This document shows, piece by piece, positions 51,901 through 60,630 of a DNA stretch of 64,000 bases (positions within the stretch are counted from its first letter, which is position 1; each line of letters starts with the position of its first letter). A program made the translations under genes and the position numbers. Under the pieces are notes generated by a model. That model was not told the origin of the DNA. It saw only the letters and a list, made by a program, of their open reading frames with translations, and searched no databases. Origin of the DNA: Paenibacillus contaminans. GTDB lineage: Bacteria > Bacillota > Bacilli > Paenibacillales > NBRC-103111. The DNA lies in the NCBI RefSeq assembly GCF_003285015.1, contig NZ_QMFB01000015.1, positions 32,767 through 96,766 of the forward strand, given 5' to 3'.

Positions 51901-53075
51901 CAACGTCCCAGCCAACACAGCAACAACCGACCCCTAAACCGGCGCAGCCTGGGCAGGTTGAGGTATCGGTGAAAGAATTGAACCAGAAGGCAAGCGAAGG
52001 CAGCGTGATCTTTGAAACGGAAGATGCGTTTGAGCGCATTTCTCTTCCCGGCAACGCAGCCGAAATTTTGCAAGAAACGGCGGTACAAATTAATGCGGCG
52101 AACCTGTCTCTAACAATTCCGGCTTCTGTTCTTCGCCAGCTTGGCGCGTTGATACCTGCGGAACTGCAAGAGTCTGGGATGGTCGAGTTGGAAGCGATTC
52201 AAGTGAGCGGCGCTGTTGCCGATCAGTTGACCGCGAAGGCTGCACGCCAATCATCCGCTTCGATCACGCCGAAAGGCAACTTGCTTGAGTTTAAGTTATC
52301 GATTAAGACAAAGGACGGAAATACAGAGACGTTGTCCAGCTTTAACACGCCGATTCGCATTTCGCTGAAAGCTGCGGCCGACACTGACCGGACGATTGCC
52401 GGGATTTATTATGTGGCGGAAAACGGAGAGCTTGAATACGTCGGCGGAACATGGCAGGATACCGAGCTCACGGCCGAGATCGCTCATTTCAGCAAATATG
52501 GCATATTGGAATACGACAAGTCGTTCGCGGATCTGAATGCCGGTCACTGGGCGGCGGCAGCGGTTAGACAGTTGGCTGCCAAGCATTTGGTTGACGGTGT
52601 AAGCGACAGCGAGTTCGCTCCTGAACGCCATGTAACGAGAGCTGAATTTACCTCCATGCTCGTTGGCATGCTGGGATTGCAAGCCGGAGGCTCCACTCCG
52701 TATGCCGATGTGGCCGTTAGCAAGTGGTATGCACAAGCAATTGCCGCCGCTGCGAAAGCGGGGATCGTAAATGGCGTAGATGCCGCGCATTTTGCACCTG
52801 ATGCAGAGATCAAGCGCCAGGAAATGGCGGCAATGATCGTACGGTCTTACGAATATGCGACAGGCACCAAGGTCAGCATAGGCCAATCGGAGCAAGCGTT
52901 CACCGATATGGAAGCTTCTCCGGAATGGGCCAAGCAGGCGGTAGAGGCTGCTTACAAGCTCGGTCTTGTCAATGGACGCCGGGAAGGACAATTCCAACCG
53001 GAACAGAAGACAACGCGCGCGGAAAGCGCGAAAGTCATTGTTGAACTTTTGACCGTCGTGACGGATCAGAAATAG
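48930..53075 (+). CDS. SLH-anchored exoprotein, putative TIM-barrel glycosidase
   Basis: This 1381-residue secreted protein starts at ATG 48930 behind CTGGAGGG. The signal peptide is unusually long because of a basic head before LSAMLLMLVVIFTATAP. Residues 85-190 form a small beta domain (VWRGLLNDNPDPDVWFIQF). Residues 200-640 look like a barrel with ISGFEIDFTRAPYLFP near 408, where the acidic pair would suit a glycoside hydrolase; I cannot name a family. Residues 640-770 are a beta domain, followed by two bacterial Ig-like domains (777-947), a Pro-Thr linker (961-1007), a pre-SLH module similar to that of the giant protein, and three SLH repeats (1200-1381). It is followed by a CE7 esterase. 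Confidence 0.82.
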   Translation: MNRRKLVAAAIQRLARKDRKPVFKRLSAMLLMLVVIFTATAPFQSYAQGQSGYEGLQGDVNRKEAVQALENEVILEEDPASIVGVWRGLLNDNPDPDVWFIQFNEDKTYKFWVSGPNAAGSGYGNYVMSPDNELSFNNTVVLKFYGQYKSFYITKKKVTLENDRWSFEIESNDPKPMKLPVLFFSARVPSLGLMSNDDGDNAFQSGDPEDSVNLLKKHMTGLANTGVQSLQYNVAAGVLYYPTSVGSRYAWKLSEANQTAIDCYDPPAWYLKCKETFGEDHCRYNDSWVRTCWAHNVFLEGYDPVRIAGEAFLAAGQASGQEKRFFLSYRISDDHFAPLPDKYPLTTKFWEENQSTLRIGASGEPPIPASLFANGLENMLNFEKKQVRDQAVAEIKEAMTRYSDIISGFEIDFTRAPYLFPKDRAQAQENLDAMTGMIAEVRRYMNLLQVKEGISRPLYLIVRVPPTLANAKWAGLDVPTWISQRLVDVVIPSHIMSLSQELNIEEFVSLASKSGTVVYGGAPLRTNYGWRLDTAFPQNTYQKSSYNAMPYPPAFYGAALNFYEAGAEGIQLYNMMAPSWVDEEWVNLFVKKLAQPKAQVIEAITNAVHEYFVTLPTLTSWEGYHEPVQQLPVYMDGGLQQFQTFELNVQTDPSTQQNPPVVRIGLYQQLDDSKRFNLAINGNSSVDQEPVSNYLIKTNKVNDASKVSDRAVVTRSAPGAYLQLEIDPKLLHKGLNQISISLEEPTSILDLRLAFPNACGPGESKWDSLLVCLPVSAIQLEGKAQLTAGETDNTVAYADYTDGSRVKLTEGVTFASSNPLVATIDLTGTVKALAAGTTVITAKYGGKTAKFELTIKAADVEQPEQPTLERIELTGLDSTLTVGETLKAEVYASYSDNSKVLVAGGITFTSSNPSVATIDPAGTVKALTAGTTVTTATYGGKIAEFTLEVRASGNNGGTPTPEPTPTPTPTPTPTSTPTPTPTPTPTPTPTPTSQPTQQQPTPKPAQPGQVEVSVKELNQKASEGSVIFETEDAFERISLPGNAAEILQETAVQINAANLSLTIPASVLRQLGALIPAELQESGMVELEAIQVSGAVADQLTAKAARQSSASITPKGNLLEFKLSIKTKDGNTETLSSFNTPIRISLKAAADTDRTIAGIYYVAENGELEYVGGTWQDTELTAEIAHFSKYGILEYDKSFADLNAGHWAAAAVRQLAAKHLVDGVSDSEFAPERHVTRAEFTSMLVGMLGLQAGGSTPYADVAVSKWYAQAIAAAAKAGIVNGVDAAHFAPDAEIKRQEMAAMIVRSYEYATGTKVSIGQSEQAFTDMEASPEWAKQAVEAAYKLGLVNGRREGQFQPEQKTTRAESAKVIVELLTVVTDQK
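51816..51905 (+). repeat. Pro-Thr coding microsatellite
   Basis: About 15 hexamer units of CCAACA or CCAACG encode an unbroken Pro-Thr linker between the Ig-like domains and the pre-SLH module of the 1381-residue protein. The repeat can change length without shifting frame. Confidence 0.85.
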
Positions 53076-53200
53076 GACGTAAATTCTGATGCGGAAACGC
53101 TCAAGGATTTGCCCAAGGAGCAGTTGGCGGGCAGGCCGTATCGCAAATGCGGCGCATCGACGTCCGGAAACCGTAATAGACAAAAGAGGGAGAACAGACA

Positions 53201-54160
53201 ATGCCTTCGCTGGATATGACGATAGAGAAATTGCTTGCTTATGAAGGACGCAATCCGCGTCCGGCCGATTTTGATGACTATTGGGAGCGTGCGCTGACGG
53301 AAATGCGCGCGGTCGATCCGGCCGTCGAGCTGGTGCCAAGCTCGTTTCAGACGCCTTATGCAGAGTGCTTCGACTTACATTTCACCGGTGTTCGCGGCGC
53401 GCGGATTCATGCCAAATACGTGCGTCCGAAGCATGTCGAGGGACCGCATCCGGCCATTGTGCAGTTCCACGGCTATTATAGCAACTGCGGTGAATGGCTG
53501 GACAAGCTTGCTTACGCATCGCTCGGCTTCTCGGTCGTATCGATGGACGCGCGCGGACAAGGCGGCTCCTCGGAAGATACAGGCGGCGTGAAAGGAACGA
53601 CGTTTAACGGACATATTATCCGTGGGCTTAATGATCATGAGGACAATTTGCTGTTCCGCCATATTTTCCTGGATACGGCGCAGCTTGCCGGCATCGTGAT
53701 GAATTTGCACGAGGTCGACGAGAACCGAGTCGGTGCACTTGGCGGTTCGCAAGGAGGCGCCCTGACGATTGCATGCGCAGCGCTGGAGCCGCGGATCAAA
53801 CGTCTCGCGCCCATGTACCCGTTCCTCTGCGACTACAAGCGCGTATGGGAGATGAACCAAGCGGCGAACGCGTATGCAGAGCTGAAAACGTTCTTCCGCT
53901 TCTTTGATCCGCAGCGCAAGCGCGAGGACGACATTTTCACGCGGCTCGGCTATATCGATCTGCAGTTTTTGGCGAACCGGATTCGCGGCGAAGTGCTGAT
54001 GGGCGTAGGCCTGATGGACGCGGTATGCCCGCCTTCGACCCAGTTTGCGGCCTTCAACAAAATGACGGCGCCTAAATCGTACGAAATTTACCCGGACTTC
54101 GGCCATGAAGGGCTGCCGGGCTTCACGGAGAAGACGATCGAGTTCATGCTCGGCTTGTAA
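53201..54160 (+). CDS. cah: CE7 acetylesterase (acetyl xylan esterase / cephalosporin C deacetylase)
   Basis: This is a 319-residue cytoplasmic alpha/beta hydrolase of carbohydrate esterase family 7, which removes acetyl groups from short xylo-oligosaccharides and from cephalosporin C. Family signatures are RGQGGSSED, GGSQGG with nucleophile Ser183, Asp273 in LMDAVCPPST, and His302 in FGHEGLPG. Length and triad spacing match the Bacillus enzyme Cah (318 residues). GGGAG precedes the ATG. It probably finishes acetylated oligosaccharides taken up by the neighbouring transporters. Confidence 0.93.
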   Translation: MPSLDMTIEKLLAYEGRNPRPADFDDYWERALTEMRAVDPAVELVPSSFQTPYAECFDLHFTGVRGARIHAKYVRPKHVEGPHPAIVQFHGYYSNCGEWLDKLAYASLGFSVVSMDARGQGGSSEDTGGVKGTTFNGHIIRGLNDHEDNLLFRHIFLDTAQLAGIVMNLHEVDENRVGALGGSQGGALTIACAALEPRIKRLAPMYPFLCDYKRVWEMNQAANAYAELKTFFRFFDPQRKREDDIFTRLGYIDLQFLANRIRGEVLMGVGLMDAVCPPSTQFAAFNKMTAPKSYEIYPDFGHEGLPGFTEKTIEFMLGL

Positions 54161-54235
54161 GCATCTACGCGAGGTATTATGCAACGATATTGATTAGGAT
54201 GTCTGTAGTTCGATAAGAAGACTGGAATGTCTCAG

Positions 54236-54277
54236 GGCGTTATTCCGATGATAGGCGGTTATCATCGGAATAACGCC
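54236..54277 (+). other. Perfect 18-bp inverted repeat
   Basis: GGCGTTATTCCGATGATA and its exact complement flank the loop GGCGGT. There is no U-run. It lies between the esterase and the AraC gene, and may be a terminator or an RNA-stability hairpin. Confidence 0.7.
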
Positions 54278-54408
54278 TGCGTCCGTTTGCCCGCGAAGGG
54301 AGAAAGTAAAAAAAATAGCATTCCTTAAAACTTCGCCGCATCGTATGATCGGAGTAACCGATTATACAAAAAGCCGCGCCGAGATCGAATGCGGTCAGGG
54401 GGGATTGC

Positions 54409-56775
54409 ATGATAAAAAAAATACCGTTTGCGGGTAAAGGTACGAATTATTACTACAGGCTCGTCATGATCACGCTGCTCATTGCACTGCTTCCGGTTAT
54501 GCTGCTCAGTTTTTTTTATTATCACAATACGATGAACACGCTAAAGCTCGAACTGCATAACGCCAACTCCAACTATTTGAATCAAACGGCGAATGCGATG
54601 GAAGTGGTTATTAATCAAATTACGAACAGTTTTCAGCAGTTCACTATGGAAAGCGCTCTCCAAACTTTTGAATCGTTCCCTAACGGCGGCTATTACGAAA
54701 GATTGAGCGGCCAGTTGAAGGAATCGGATTTGCCCGCATTAGACCGTTATCTGATCAGCAAAGCAAAGGTATGGAAAAATCTCGACATTATGAACGGCTC
54801 AAACGAGTATATCTTTTCCGTGCATTTGATCGACCGTTCCAAAGAAGTCATTTTGTCTTCTTTTCGTTCGCAGCAAGAGCTGCTTCCCATGCTGGATACG
54901 ATCAGCGTGGCGGGCGACGCAAAAACGTATCCGTATTTCCGGGAGGTTCAACAGGTCTATCTGCAAGGCGAGGGTACGAAATTGATATTGCCTCTCATCT
55001 ATGTAACGCCTAATCCGAACGAAACGAATATTGTAGTCGTGAATCTGGATGCGGAAAAAATTTATAAGAGTATCGTGCAAAAGCTGGATAACTCGGGAGA
55101 GAACCGGATATTCATTTTGGATCAAGAGCGAAAGCCGATCATTTACGACAATCGGAACGACTTGTATAAAGTTGTAAACGAATATTTCGCCGATAACGGC
55201 AACTCGTCCGATAGCCGAAAACCGGTCGTTCTTACCCGCGAAGGAAAGAAGCTGCTGATTACATCCAAATCTTCCGCCATGCTTGGATGGACGCTCGTTA
55301 GCGTTGTCGATATCGATCAATTGTACAGGAGTATTTCTCAGTTGAGAGGCTTGATTTTGACCGTATCCGTCATCGCCTCGTTGATCGTCGCGCTCATCGC
55401 GATGTTGACCAGCCGAAATATATACCGGCCGATTTCCCGTTTGGCCGCTTATATCCGCAAGCTCGATCCGACAGGCAAACCGGAATGGCCGACCGTTCGC
55501 GGCAATGAATTTTCCATGATTCAAAATAGCTTCGAGGCGTCTGTGGAAAACCAACACCGTTTGCAGCTAAGGTTAAAGGAAAGTTTGCCCGCTTATCGGG
55601 AGAAGTTTCTGGCTTCTCTGACGAAAACGCATAAGTTCAGCCGGGAAGAGCTTGAGGAGCGCATTCAGTTTTTGGGTATCGAGCTGGAACTGAACGATTT
55701 GCTGCTGCTGAATGTGTACTTCGAGCGTTCTCAAGGAAAGAATCGGGATTTCGAGACGCAAAATTTGGATCGGCTGCATCTCATCGATATTTGGCGGCAT
55801 CGTCTGATCTCGTCGGGTACAGGGATCGTCATTGAAATGGAGGAGGATTTGCTGACCGTAATCGTCAATTGCCAAGCGGATCGGCTTCAGGAAATATTCA
55901 CCTTGGCGGAGTGCGCGAGGGAAGACGCCAACCGGCAATTGGGCATTTCGTGCCTTGTCGGAATCGGCCGGCACTGCGCGGACATTCATGAATTGGGACA
56001 AGCGTTCGAGGAAGCCCGCGAAGCGGTGAGATGCCGGAACTTGGCGGGAACAGGAGCGGTTGTTTTTATCGGCGACGTGCTGCTGGAACGAATCAATGTT
56101 TTTCTATACCCGATTGAAAAAGAGACGATGCTGAACGATTTTATTAAAAACGGCGAGACGGAAAATGCTAAGCGGGTTTTCGCGGAGATGGCGGACGAAA
56201 TAATCGAACATGAGCGCCGAATCCAATTCCATCAAGTGCAGAGGGTTTTCTTTCGTTTGCTGACCGGATTAATGGAAACGGCCAATCGTCTTCGTTTGGA
56301 CCTGGAGACGATGCTGCAAGCCAAAAACAATTTATACCACCAATTGCTGCAAAAAAGGAATGTGCCGGAAATCGTCGGTTGGTTTGAGGAGTTGATCCAC
56401 GTATTCGGCAGTTATGTTGAAACCGTTTACAAAACGAAGAACGATTTTTACATCGACGAAGTGATGAAGCTTGTCGAAAACAACTACGGGTCTCCGATTA
56501 CGCTCACGTGGGTGGCCGAAGAAGTTCATTTGAATCCGTCCTATTTGAGCCGCATGTTCAAAGAGAAAACGGGGATCGGCTTTATGGAGTACGTCACATC
56601 GGTGCGCATCGAAAAAAGCAAGCGGCTGCTGCTGGAAACGGAGCTGCGATTGAACGACATTTGCGGCATGCTCGGCTACCAGAAGGTCAATTATTTTATC
56701 CGGATTTTTAAACAAGCGACGGGGATGACGCCGGGCGAATACAGGAAATCGTATACAGGGAATGAGAGCGTGTGA
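54409..56775 (+). CDS. Membrane-bound AraC-type sensor-regulator
   Basis: This is a 788-residue protein with the same plan as the one at 31016. It has a first membrane helix (LVMITLLIALLPVMLLSFFYY), a Cache-like extracellular region to about 310, a second helix (RGLILTVSVIASLIVALIAM), a YesN-like middle, and an AraC HTH pair at the C-terminus (SPITLTWVAEEVHLNPSYLS, LNDICGMLGYQKVNYFIRIF, GMTPGEYRKS). ATG 54409 follows AGGGGGG. It precedes the second Lpl-type transporter and should control it. Confidence 0.9.
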   Translation: MIKKIPFAGKGTNYYYRLVMITLLIALLPVMLLSFFYYHNTMNTLKLELHNANSNYLNQTANAMEVVINQITNSFQQFTMESALQTFESFPNGGYYERLSGQLKESDLPALDRYLISKAKVWKNLDIMNGSNEYIFSVHLIDRSKEVILSSFRSQQELLPMLDTISVAGDAKTYPYFREVQQVYLQGEGTKLILPLIYVTPNPNETNIVVVNLDAEKIYKSIVQKLDNSGENRIFILDQERKPIIYDNRNDLYKVVNEYFADNGNSSDSRKPVVLTREGKKLLITSKSSAMLGWTLVSVVDIDQLYRSISQLRGLILTVSVIASLIVALIAMLTSRNIYRPISRLAAYIRKLDPTGKPEWPTVRGNEFSMIQNSFEASVENQHRLQLRLKESLPAYREKFLASLTKTHKFSREELEERIQFLGIELELNDLLLLNVYFERSQGKNRDFETQNLDRLHLIDIWRHRLISSGTGIVIEMEEDLLTVIVNCQADRLQEIFTLAECAREDANRQLGISCLVGIGRHCADIHELGQAFEEAREAVRCRNLAGTGAVVFIGDVLLERINVFLYPIEKETMLNDFIKNGETENAKRVFAEMADEIIEHERRIQFHQVQRVFFRLLTGLMETANRLRLDLETMLQAKNNLYHQLLQKRNVPEIVGWFEELIHVFGSYVETVYKTKNDFYIDEVMKLVENNYGSPITLTWVAEEVHLNPSYLSRMFKEKTGIGFMEYVTSVRIEKSKRLLLETELRLNDICGMLGYQKVNYFIRIFKQATGMTPGEYRKSYTGNESV

Positions 56776-56799
56776 GCCGATTGTGCGAATTCGAAAGCT

Positions 56800-56887
56800 G
56801 GCAAGCATCGCCAGGAAAAGCCGGCTGCAGAAGTGGAGAATCAGGCAAGCAACGCATAGAAAAGCCTGGCTGCAGGAGGGGAAGCCT
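56800..56887. repeat. Two imperfect tandem copies of a 44-bp unit
   Basis: Both copies open with GGCAAGCA, then AAAAGCC and GGCTGCAG. They lie in the gap between the AraC gene and the binding protein gene, with no gene in them. Confidence 0.5.
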
Positions 56888-57019
56888 ATCCGCCAATGCC
56901 CCTGTTTTGACTTTGCGCACAAAGTAAATATCCGGGCATTTTCGAGTGACGGAATGCCGTCATACGATTAGGGCGTCAGGTTGGCCAACTTGAAATTGCG
57001 ATTAAAGGGAGGGCGAGCG

Positions 57020-58597
57020 ATGAGTAGAAAGAACTGGATTTTATTTACGGGTACCGCGTTTTTGACAGCGACGCTGATGTCCGGGTGTTCGTCCGGAAAC
57101 ACCGGTGAATCCGGAGGGAAGGACAGTCCTTCTCCGGCTGCGACGAATGGAGGGAGCGAGAAGCCTGCGAATGCAAAGAAACCGGAAAAAGTATATATTT
57201 ATGCAAATTCCGGTAATTTGACGCTGGCTGCGAACTTGAGCAAGCCGGAAGACCTGGAGATGGTCAAGCAGAAAGTTATCGATGAAATCGGGATCGAAAT
57301 CGTTCCGGTTATTCCGCCGAAAGGACAGGAGGGCGAGAAGCTGAACCTGCTGCTGGCTTCCAACGAACCTGTCGATATTTTTGCCGGCGACATTTTGCCG
57401 TTCCAGCGCAGAGGGGCCATTCAGCCGCTAAACGAACTGCTTGACAAGTACGGTTCAGATGTCAGAAAGCTGTGGCCGAAAGAATGGGGCGACTCATGGA
57501 AAGCGTTGACAAGCAGCGACGGGAAAATTTGGGGAGTACCGTCTGTTCCGGCGCTGGCTACGAAGGCCGTGTTTGTGCGTTCCGATTGGCTGAAAAAGTT
57601 GAACCTGCCGATGCCGAAGACGATCGACGAATACGAGAATGTTTTGAAAGCGCTTAAAGAAAGCGATCCGGCCGGTTCCGGCCAAACGATCCCGATGATC
57701 ACCAATCTTGTCGGGTTGAACCTGGCGCTGGCAGCAGGGTATATGGATGTCGGATACGGAAGCTTTCTTGACAAGGACGGCAAAGTCAAGCCTTCCGTAC
57801 TGCACCCGGGATATAAGGAATTTGTGGCGCGAATGGCGGACTGGTACAAGAAAGGTTATATATACAAAGAAACTTTCGTGATGAATTACGAGCGCACGCG
57901 CGAGCTCATCAAGCAAAACCGGATCGGTTCCGCTGCCATTCATGCTTCGAACATCACCGGCGTCGAGTACGACCTTCAGAAAAATGTGCCCGAAGCCAAA
58001 TATGAAACGGCCGGCGAGATGAAGGGGCCTGCCGGCAACGCTACGACGATGTCGGATATTTCCACCGGCGGATATATGATAAGCAAAAACGCGAAAAACC
58101 CGGAAGGTGCGATGAAGCTGCTCAATTGGGTGCATTCCGATCTGGAGAACTATTTGCTTCTGTTTTATGGAATCAAAGACCGAAACTGGAAATATGTCGA
58201 CGAGAAAAATCACGTATTGGAAGCGATCAACAAAGACTACGTCGGCGAACTGCTCCTCGGCGATACGTTTGCGTATACCTTGAAGTATATGCTGAACGAT
58301 CCGATCGGCAAACCGGAGATGGACTATCTGATGGAGTACAGCGGAGATACGAGCAGAGTGAAAAAAAGCGGCATCAGCGACGTTTCCTTTAAGTTCGATC
58401 AGGCCGAAATCGCCTCCAGTTTGCCGAACCGGGCGGATTTGCAGCGGATGATGGATGAGGAAGTTGTCAAATTCATCATTGGCGCAAGACCGATGTCCGA
58501 ATACGACAAGTTTTTGCAGGGACTGAATGACGCCGGTCTTAGCAAGTGGATCGATGTCTATACGGATCAGTATAACAAGGCGAAAGCCGCATCCTGA
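57020..58597 (+). CDS. Oligosaccharide-binding lipoprotein (LplA type)
   Basis: This is a 525-residue extracellular binding lipoprotein. ATG 57020 follows AAAGGGAGGG and yields a signal peptide with lipobox MSGC (Cys23); the frame from 56981 would extend it needlessly. A Gly/Ser/Pro/Ala linker leads to PEKVYIYANSGNLTLAANLS. Further hallmarks are LLLASNEPVDIFAGD, WLKKLNLPMPKTIDEYENV and FIIGARPMSEYDKFLQGL, all usual in the LplA family. Its permeases follow after an intercistronic hairpin. Confidence 0.92.
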   Translation: MSRKNWILFTGTAFLTATLMSGCSSGNTGESGGKDSPSPAATNGGSEKPANAKKPEKVYIYANSGNLTLAANLSKPEDLEMVKQKVIDEIGIEIVPVIPPKGQEGEKLNLLLASNEPVDIFAGDILPFQRRGAIQPLNELLDKYGSDVRKLWPKEWGDSWKALTSSDGKIWGVPSVPALATKAVFVRSDWLKKLNLPMPKTIDEYENVLKALKESDPAGSGQTIPMITNLVGLNLALAAGYMDVGYGSFLDKDGKVKPSVLHPGYKEFVARMADWYKKGYIYKETFVMNYERTRELIKQNRIGSAAIHASNITGVEYDLQKNVPEAKYETAGEMKGPAGNATTMSDISTGGYMISKNAKNPEGAMKLLNWVHSDLENYLLLFYGIKDRNWKYVDEKNHVLEAINKDYVGELLLGDTFAYTLKYMLNDPIGKPEMDYLMEYSGDTSRVKKSGISDVSFKFDQAEIASSLPNRADLQRMMDEEVVKFIIGARPMSEYDKFLQGLNDAGLSKWIDVYTDQYNKAKAAS

Positions 58598-58645
58598 CAT
58601 ATCCAAAGTCAAAACAGACATCAGCTGACGGCGTCACGGTTATGC

Positions 58646-58677
58646 GTCTGTCCGGCGCTTCCATTCGTCGGACAGAC
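58646..58677 (+). other. Intercistronic hairpin after the binding-protein gene
   Basis: GTCTGTCCG and CGGACAGAC form a perfect 9-bp stem around a 14-base loop, followed by TTCTTG. It sits between binding protein and permease, as at 19261-19279. Confidence 0.65.
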
Positions 58678-58699
58678 TTCTTGAAGGGAGGAACAGGAC

Positions 58700-59668
58700 T
58701 TGAAGATGCGGACGGGAAGAGCGGGCATGCCGTCATTCGGATTCGGTGCGAAGCTCGGAGGCTGGCGGGTTTTGATTAAAAAAAACAAGCTGTACTACCT
58801 GCTTCTTCTGCCCGGTGTCGTCTATTATCTGATTTTTCATTACATTCCGTTATACGGAATTATCGTAGCGTTCAAAGATGTTACCCCTTTCGACGGGATT
58901 GAAGGAATATTCAACAGCGAATGGGTCGGGCTGCGGCATTTTAAAGATTTTACAAATTCTTATTATTTCTGGAACATTATGCGCAACACCGTTTTGATCA
59001 GCTTTTACAAGCTTCTGTTCGGATTTCCGGCGCCGATTATTATGGCCTTGCTGTTGAATGAAGTGCGAGGGAAGTTATTTAAAAAGACGGTTCAGACGAT
59101 TTCTTACTTGCCGCATTTTTTGTCGATGGTCATCGTTGCGGGTCTAGTCACGATCCTCTTGACGACCGACGGCGGACTCGTCAATGTTCTCCTTGGCAAA
59201 CTGGGACTGGAGCCGATTTTTTTTCTCGGAGACAAACAATATTTTCGATCCGTTCTGGTGGTTTCTAGTATATGGAAGGAAGTAGGGTGGGGCTCGATTC
59301 TTTATTTGGCGGCCATTGCCGGCATCGATCCTCAGCTCTACGAAGCTGCCCGCGCGGATGGCGCCGGCCGGTTCAGGCAAATCTGGCATATTACATTGCC
59401 GGGTATGACGTTCATCATCGTGTTTATGTTCATTTTTTCGATAGGCGGCTTGCTGAATGCAGGGTTTGAACAAATTTTTCTGCTGTATTCGCCTCCCGTA
59501 TACGAAGTCGCGGATATTATCGACACCTACGTATACCGAAGAGGGTTGATGGAAATGCAGTATTCGTTTGCCACTGCAGTAGGGTTGTTCAAGTCCGTCA
59601 TCGCATTGGTGCTTATACTCGGGACCAACTATTTGGCGAAAAGGCTCAAGCAAGAAGGCATTTGGTAA
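58700..59668 (+). CDS. Oligosaccharide ABC permease (LplB type)
   Basis: This is a 322-residue permease. TTG 58700 lies eight bases after AAGGGAGG; ATG 58706 is 14 away. YYLLLLPGVVYYLIFHYIPL and YGIIVAFKDVTPFDGIEGIF are the LplB start, and the EAA loop YEAARADGAGRFRQIWHITL lies near residue 213. It is 12 bases from its partner. Confidence 0.92.
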   Translation: MKMRTGRAGMPSFGFGAKLGGWRVLIKKNKLYYLLLLPGVVYYLIFHYIPLYGIIVAFKDVTPFDGIEGIFNSEWVGLRHFKDFTNSYYFWNIMRNTVLISFYKLLFGFPAPIIMALLLNEVRGKLFKKTVQTISYLPHFLSMVIVAGLVTILLTTDGGLVNVLLGKLGLEPIFFLGDKQYFRSVLVVSSIWKEVGWGSILYLAAIAGIDPQLYEAARADGAGRFRQIWHITLPGMTFIIVFMFIFSIGGLLNAGFEQIFLLYSPPVYEVADIIDTYVYRRGLMEMQYSFATAVGLFKSVIALVLILGTNYLAKRLKQEGIW

Positions 59669-59680
59669 AGGGGGAGGCGC

Positions 59681-60574
59681 ATGAGAAAAAATCGCTTTTT
59701 TTCCAGCGATACCGTGTTTCAGACGGTGAACAACCTGCTTTTGGCGGCACTCTCCTTGACGTTCGTCTTGCCGTTCCTGGTTGTCCTGGTCACTTCGCTA
59801 GTCGGCGAAACGGAGCTGATTCGCCGGGGAAACTTCATTCTGATTCCGGAGCAGTTCGATTTTTCCGCGTATAAGCTGCTGTTAAGCAAAGATTCGCTTA
59901 TTTATAACGCCTTTGGGGTAACGTTCCTCCGAGTGACGATCGGCACTTTTCTCAACCTTGTTTTTACGGCGATGACGGCGTACGGCTTGTCCCGCAAAAA
60001 TCTTCCCGGACGCAGCATATTCGCGCTTATGGTGCTCATTACGATGTTTTTCGAAGGCGGCTTGATCCCGTCTTACCTGCTGATAAAAGGACTGCATCTG
60101 ACCGATTCGTTCTGGGTGATGATTGTGCCGGGCCTGATCAGCACATGGAATATGCTCATCATGCGGAACTTTTTCTCGCAGCTGCCGGAAGGGCTGGAGG
60201 AATCGGCCATGATCGACGGGGCGTCGCCGTTCAAGATTTTAGTCCGGATTGTGTTTCCGCTCAGCTTGCCCACCTTTGCGACAATCGGCTTGTTTTATGC
60301 CGTAGGCCACTGGAACGCATGGTTTGACGCCGTTATTTATATCAACGATCTGAACATGCAGCCGCTCCAGGTTATTTTGCGAAGGATCATTATCTCGCTG
60401 TCCATGGAAGAGATCAACGTTTCGATGCTGGCGGTCTTGCGCGATCAACGCCCGCCTGCGCAGAGCGTAAAAGCGGCGGCGATCATCGTCACGACCGTAC
60501 CGATTTTGTTCGTATATCCGTTCCTGCAAAAGCATTTCGCAAAAGGCGTGTTGATCGGTTCGATCAAGGGGTAG
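59681..60574 (+). CDS. Oligosaccharide ABC permease (LplC type)
   Basis: This is a 297-residue partner permease. Its first helix is LLLAALSLTFVLPFLVVLVT, the EAA loop is LEESAMIDGASPFKILVRIV, and it has the LplC ending VYPFLQKHFAKGVLIGSIKG. ATG 59681 follows AAAGGGGGAGG. No ATPase gene follows, so a shared MsmX-type ATPase is expected. Confidence 0.92.
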   Translation: MRKNRFFSSDTVFQTVNNLLLAALSLTFVLPFLVVLVTSLVGETELIRRGNFILIPEQFDFSAYKLLLSKDSLIYNAFGVTFLRVTIGTFLNLVFTAMTAYGLSRKNLPGRSIFALMVLITMFFEGGLIPSYLLIKGLHLTDSFWVMIVPGLISTWNMLIMRNFFSQLPEGLEESAMIDGASPFKILVRIVFPLSLPTFATIGLFYAVGHWNAWFDAVIYINDLNMQPLQVILRRIIISLSMEEINVSMLAVLRDQRPPAQSVKAAAIIVTTVPILFVYPFLQKHFAKGVLIGSIKG

Positions 60575-60630
60575 GCCGCGACTGGAGCGGGAATCAAAAG
60601 ATCAGGGTTGAAAAAAAGGAGAGAGCAGCT

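Noticed and set aside
51816..51905. Origin-like iteron array
   Set aside because: It is the coding repeat of a Pro-Thr linker within an open reading frame.
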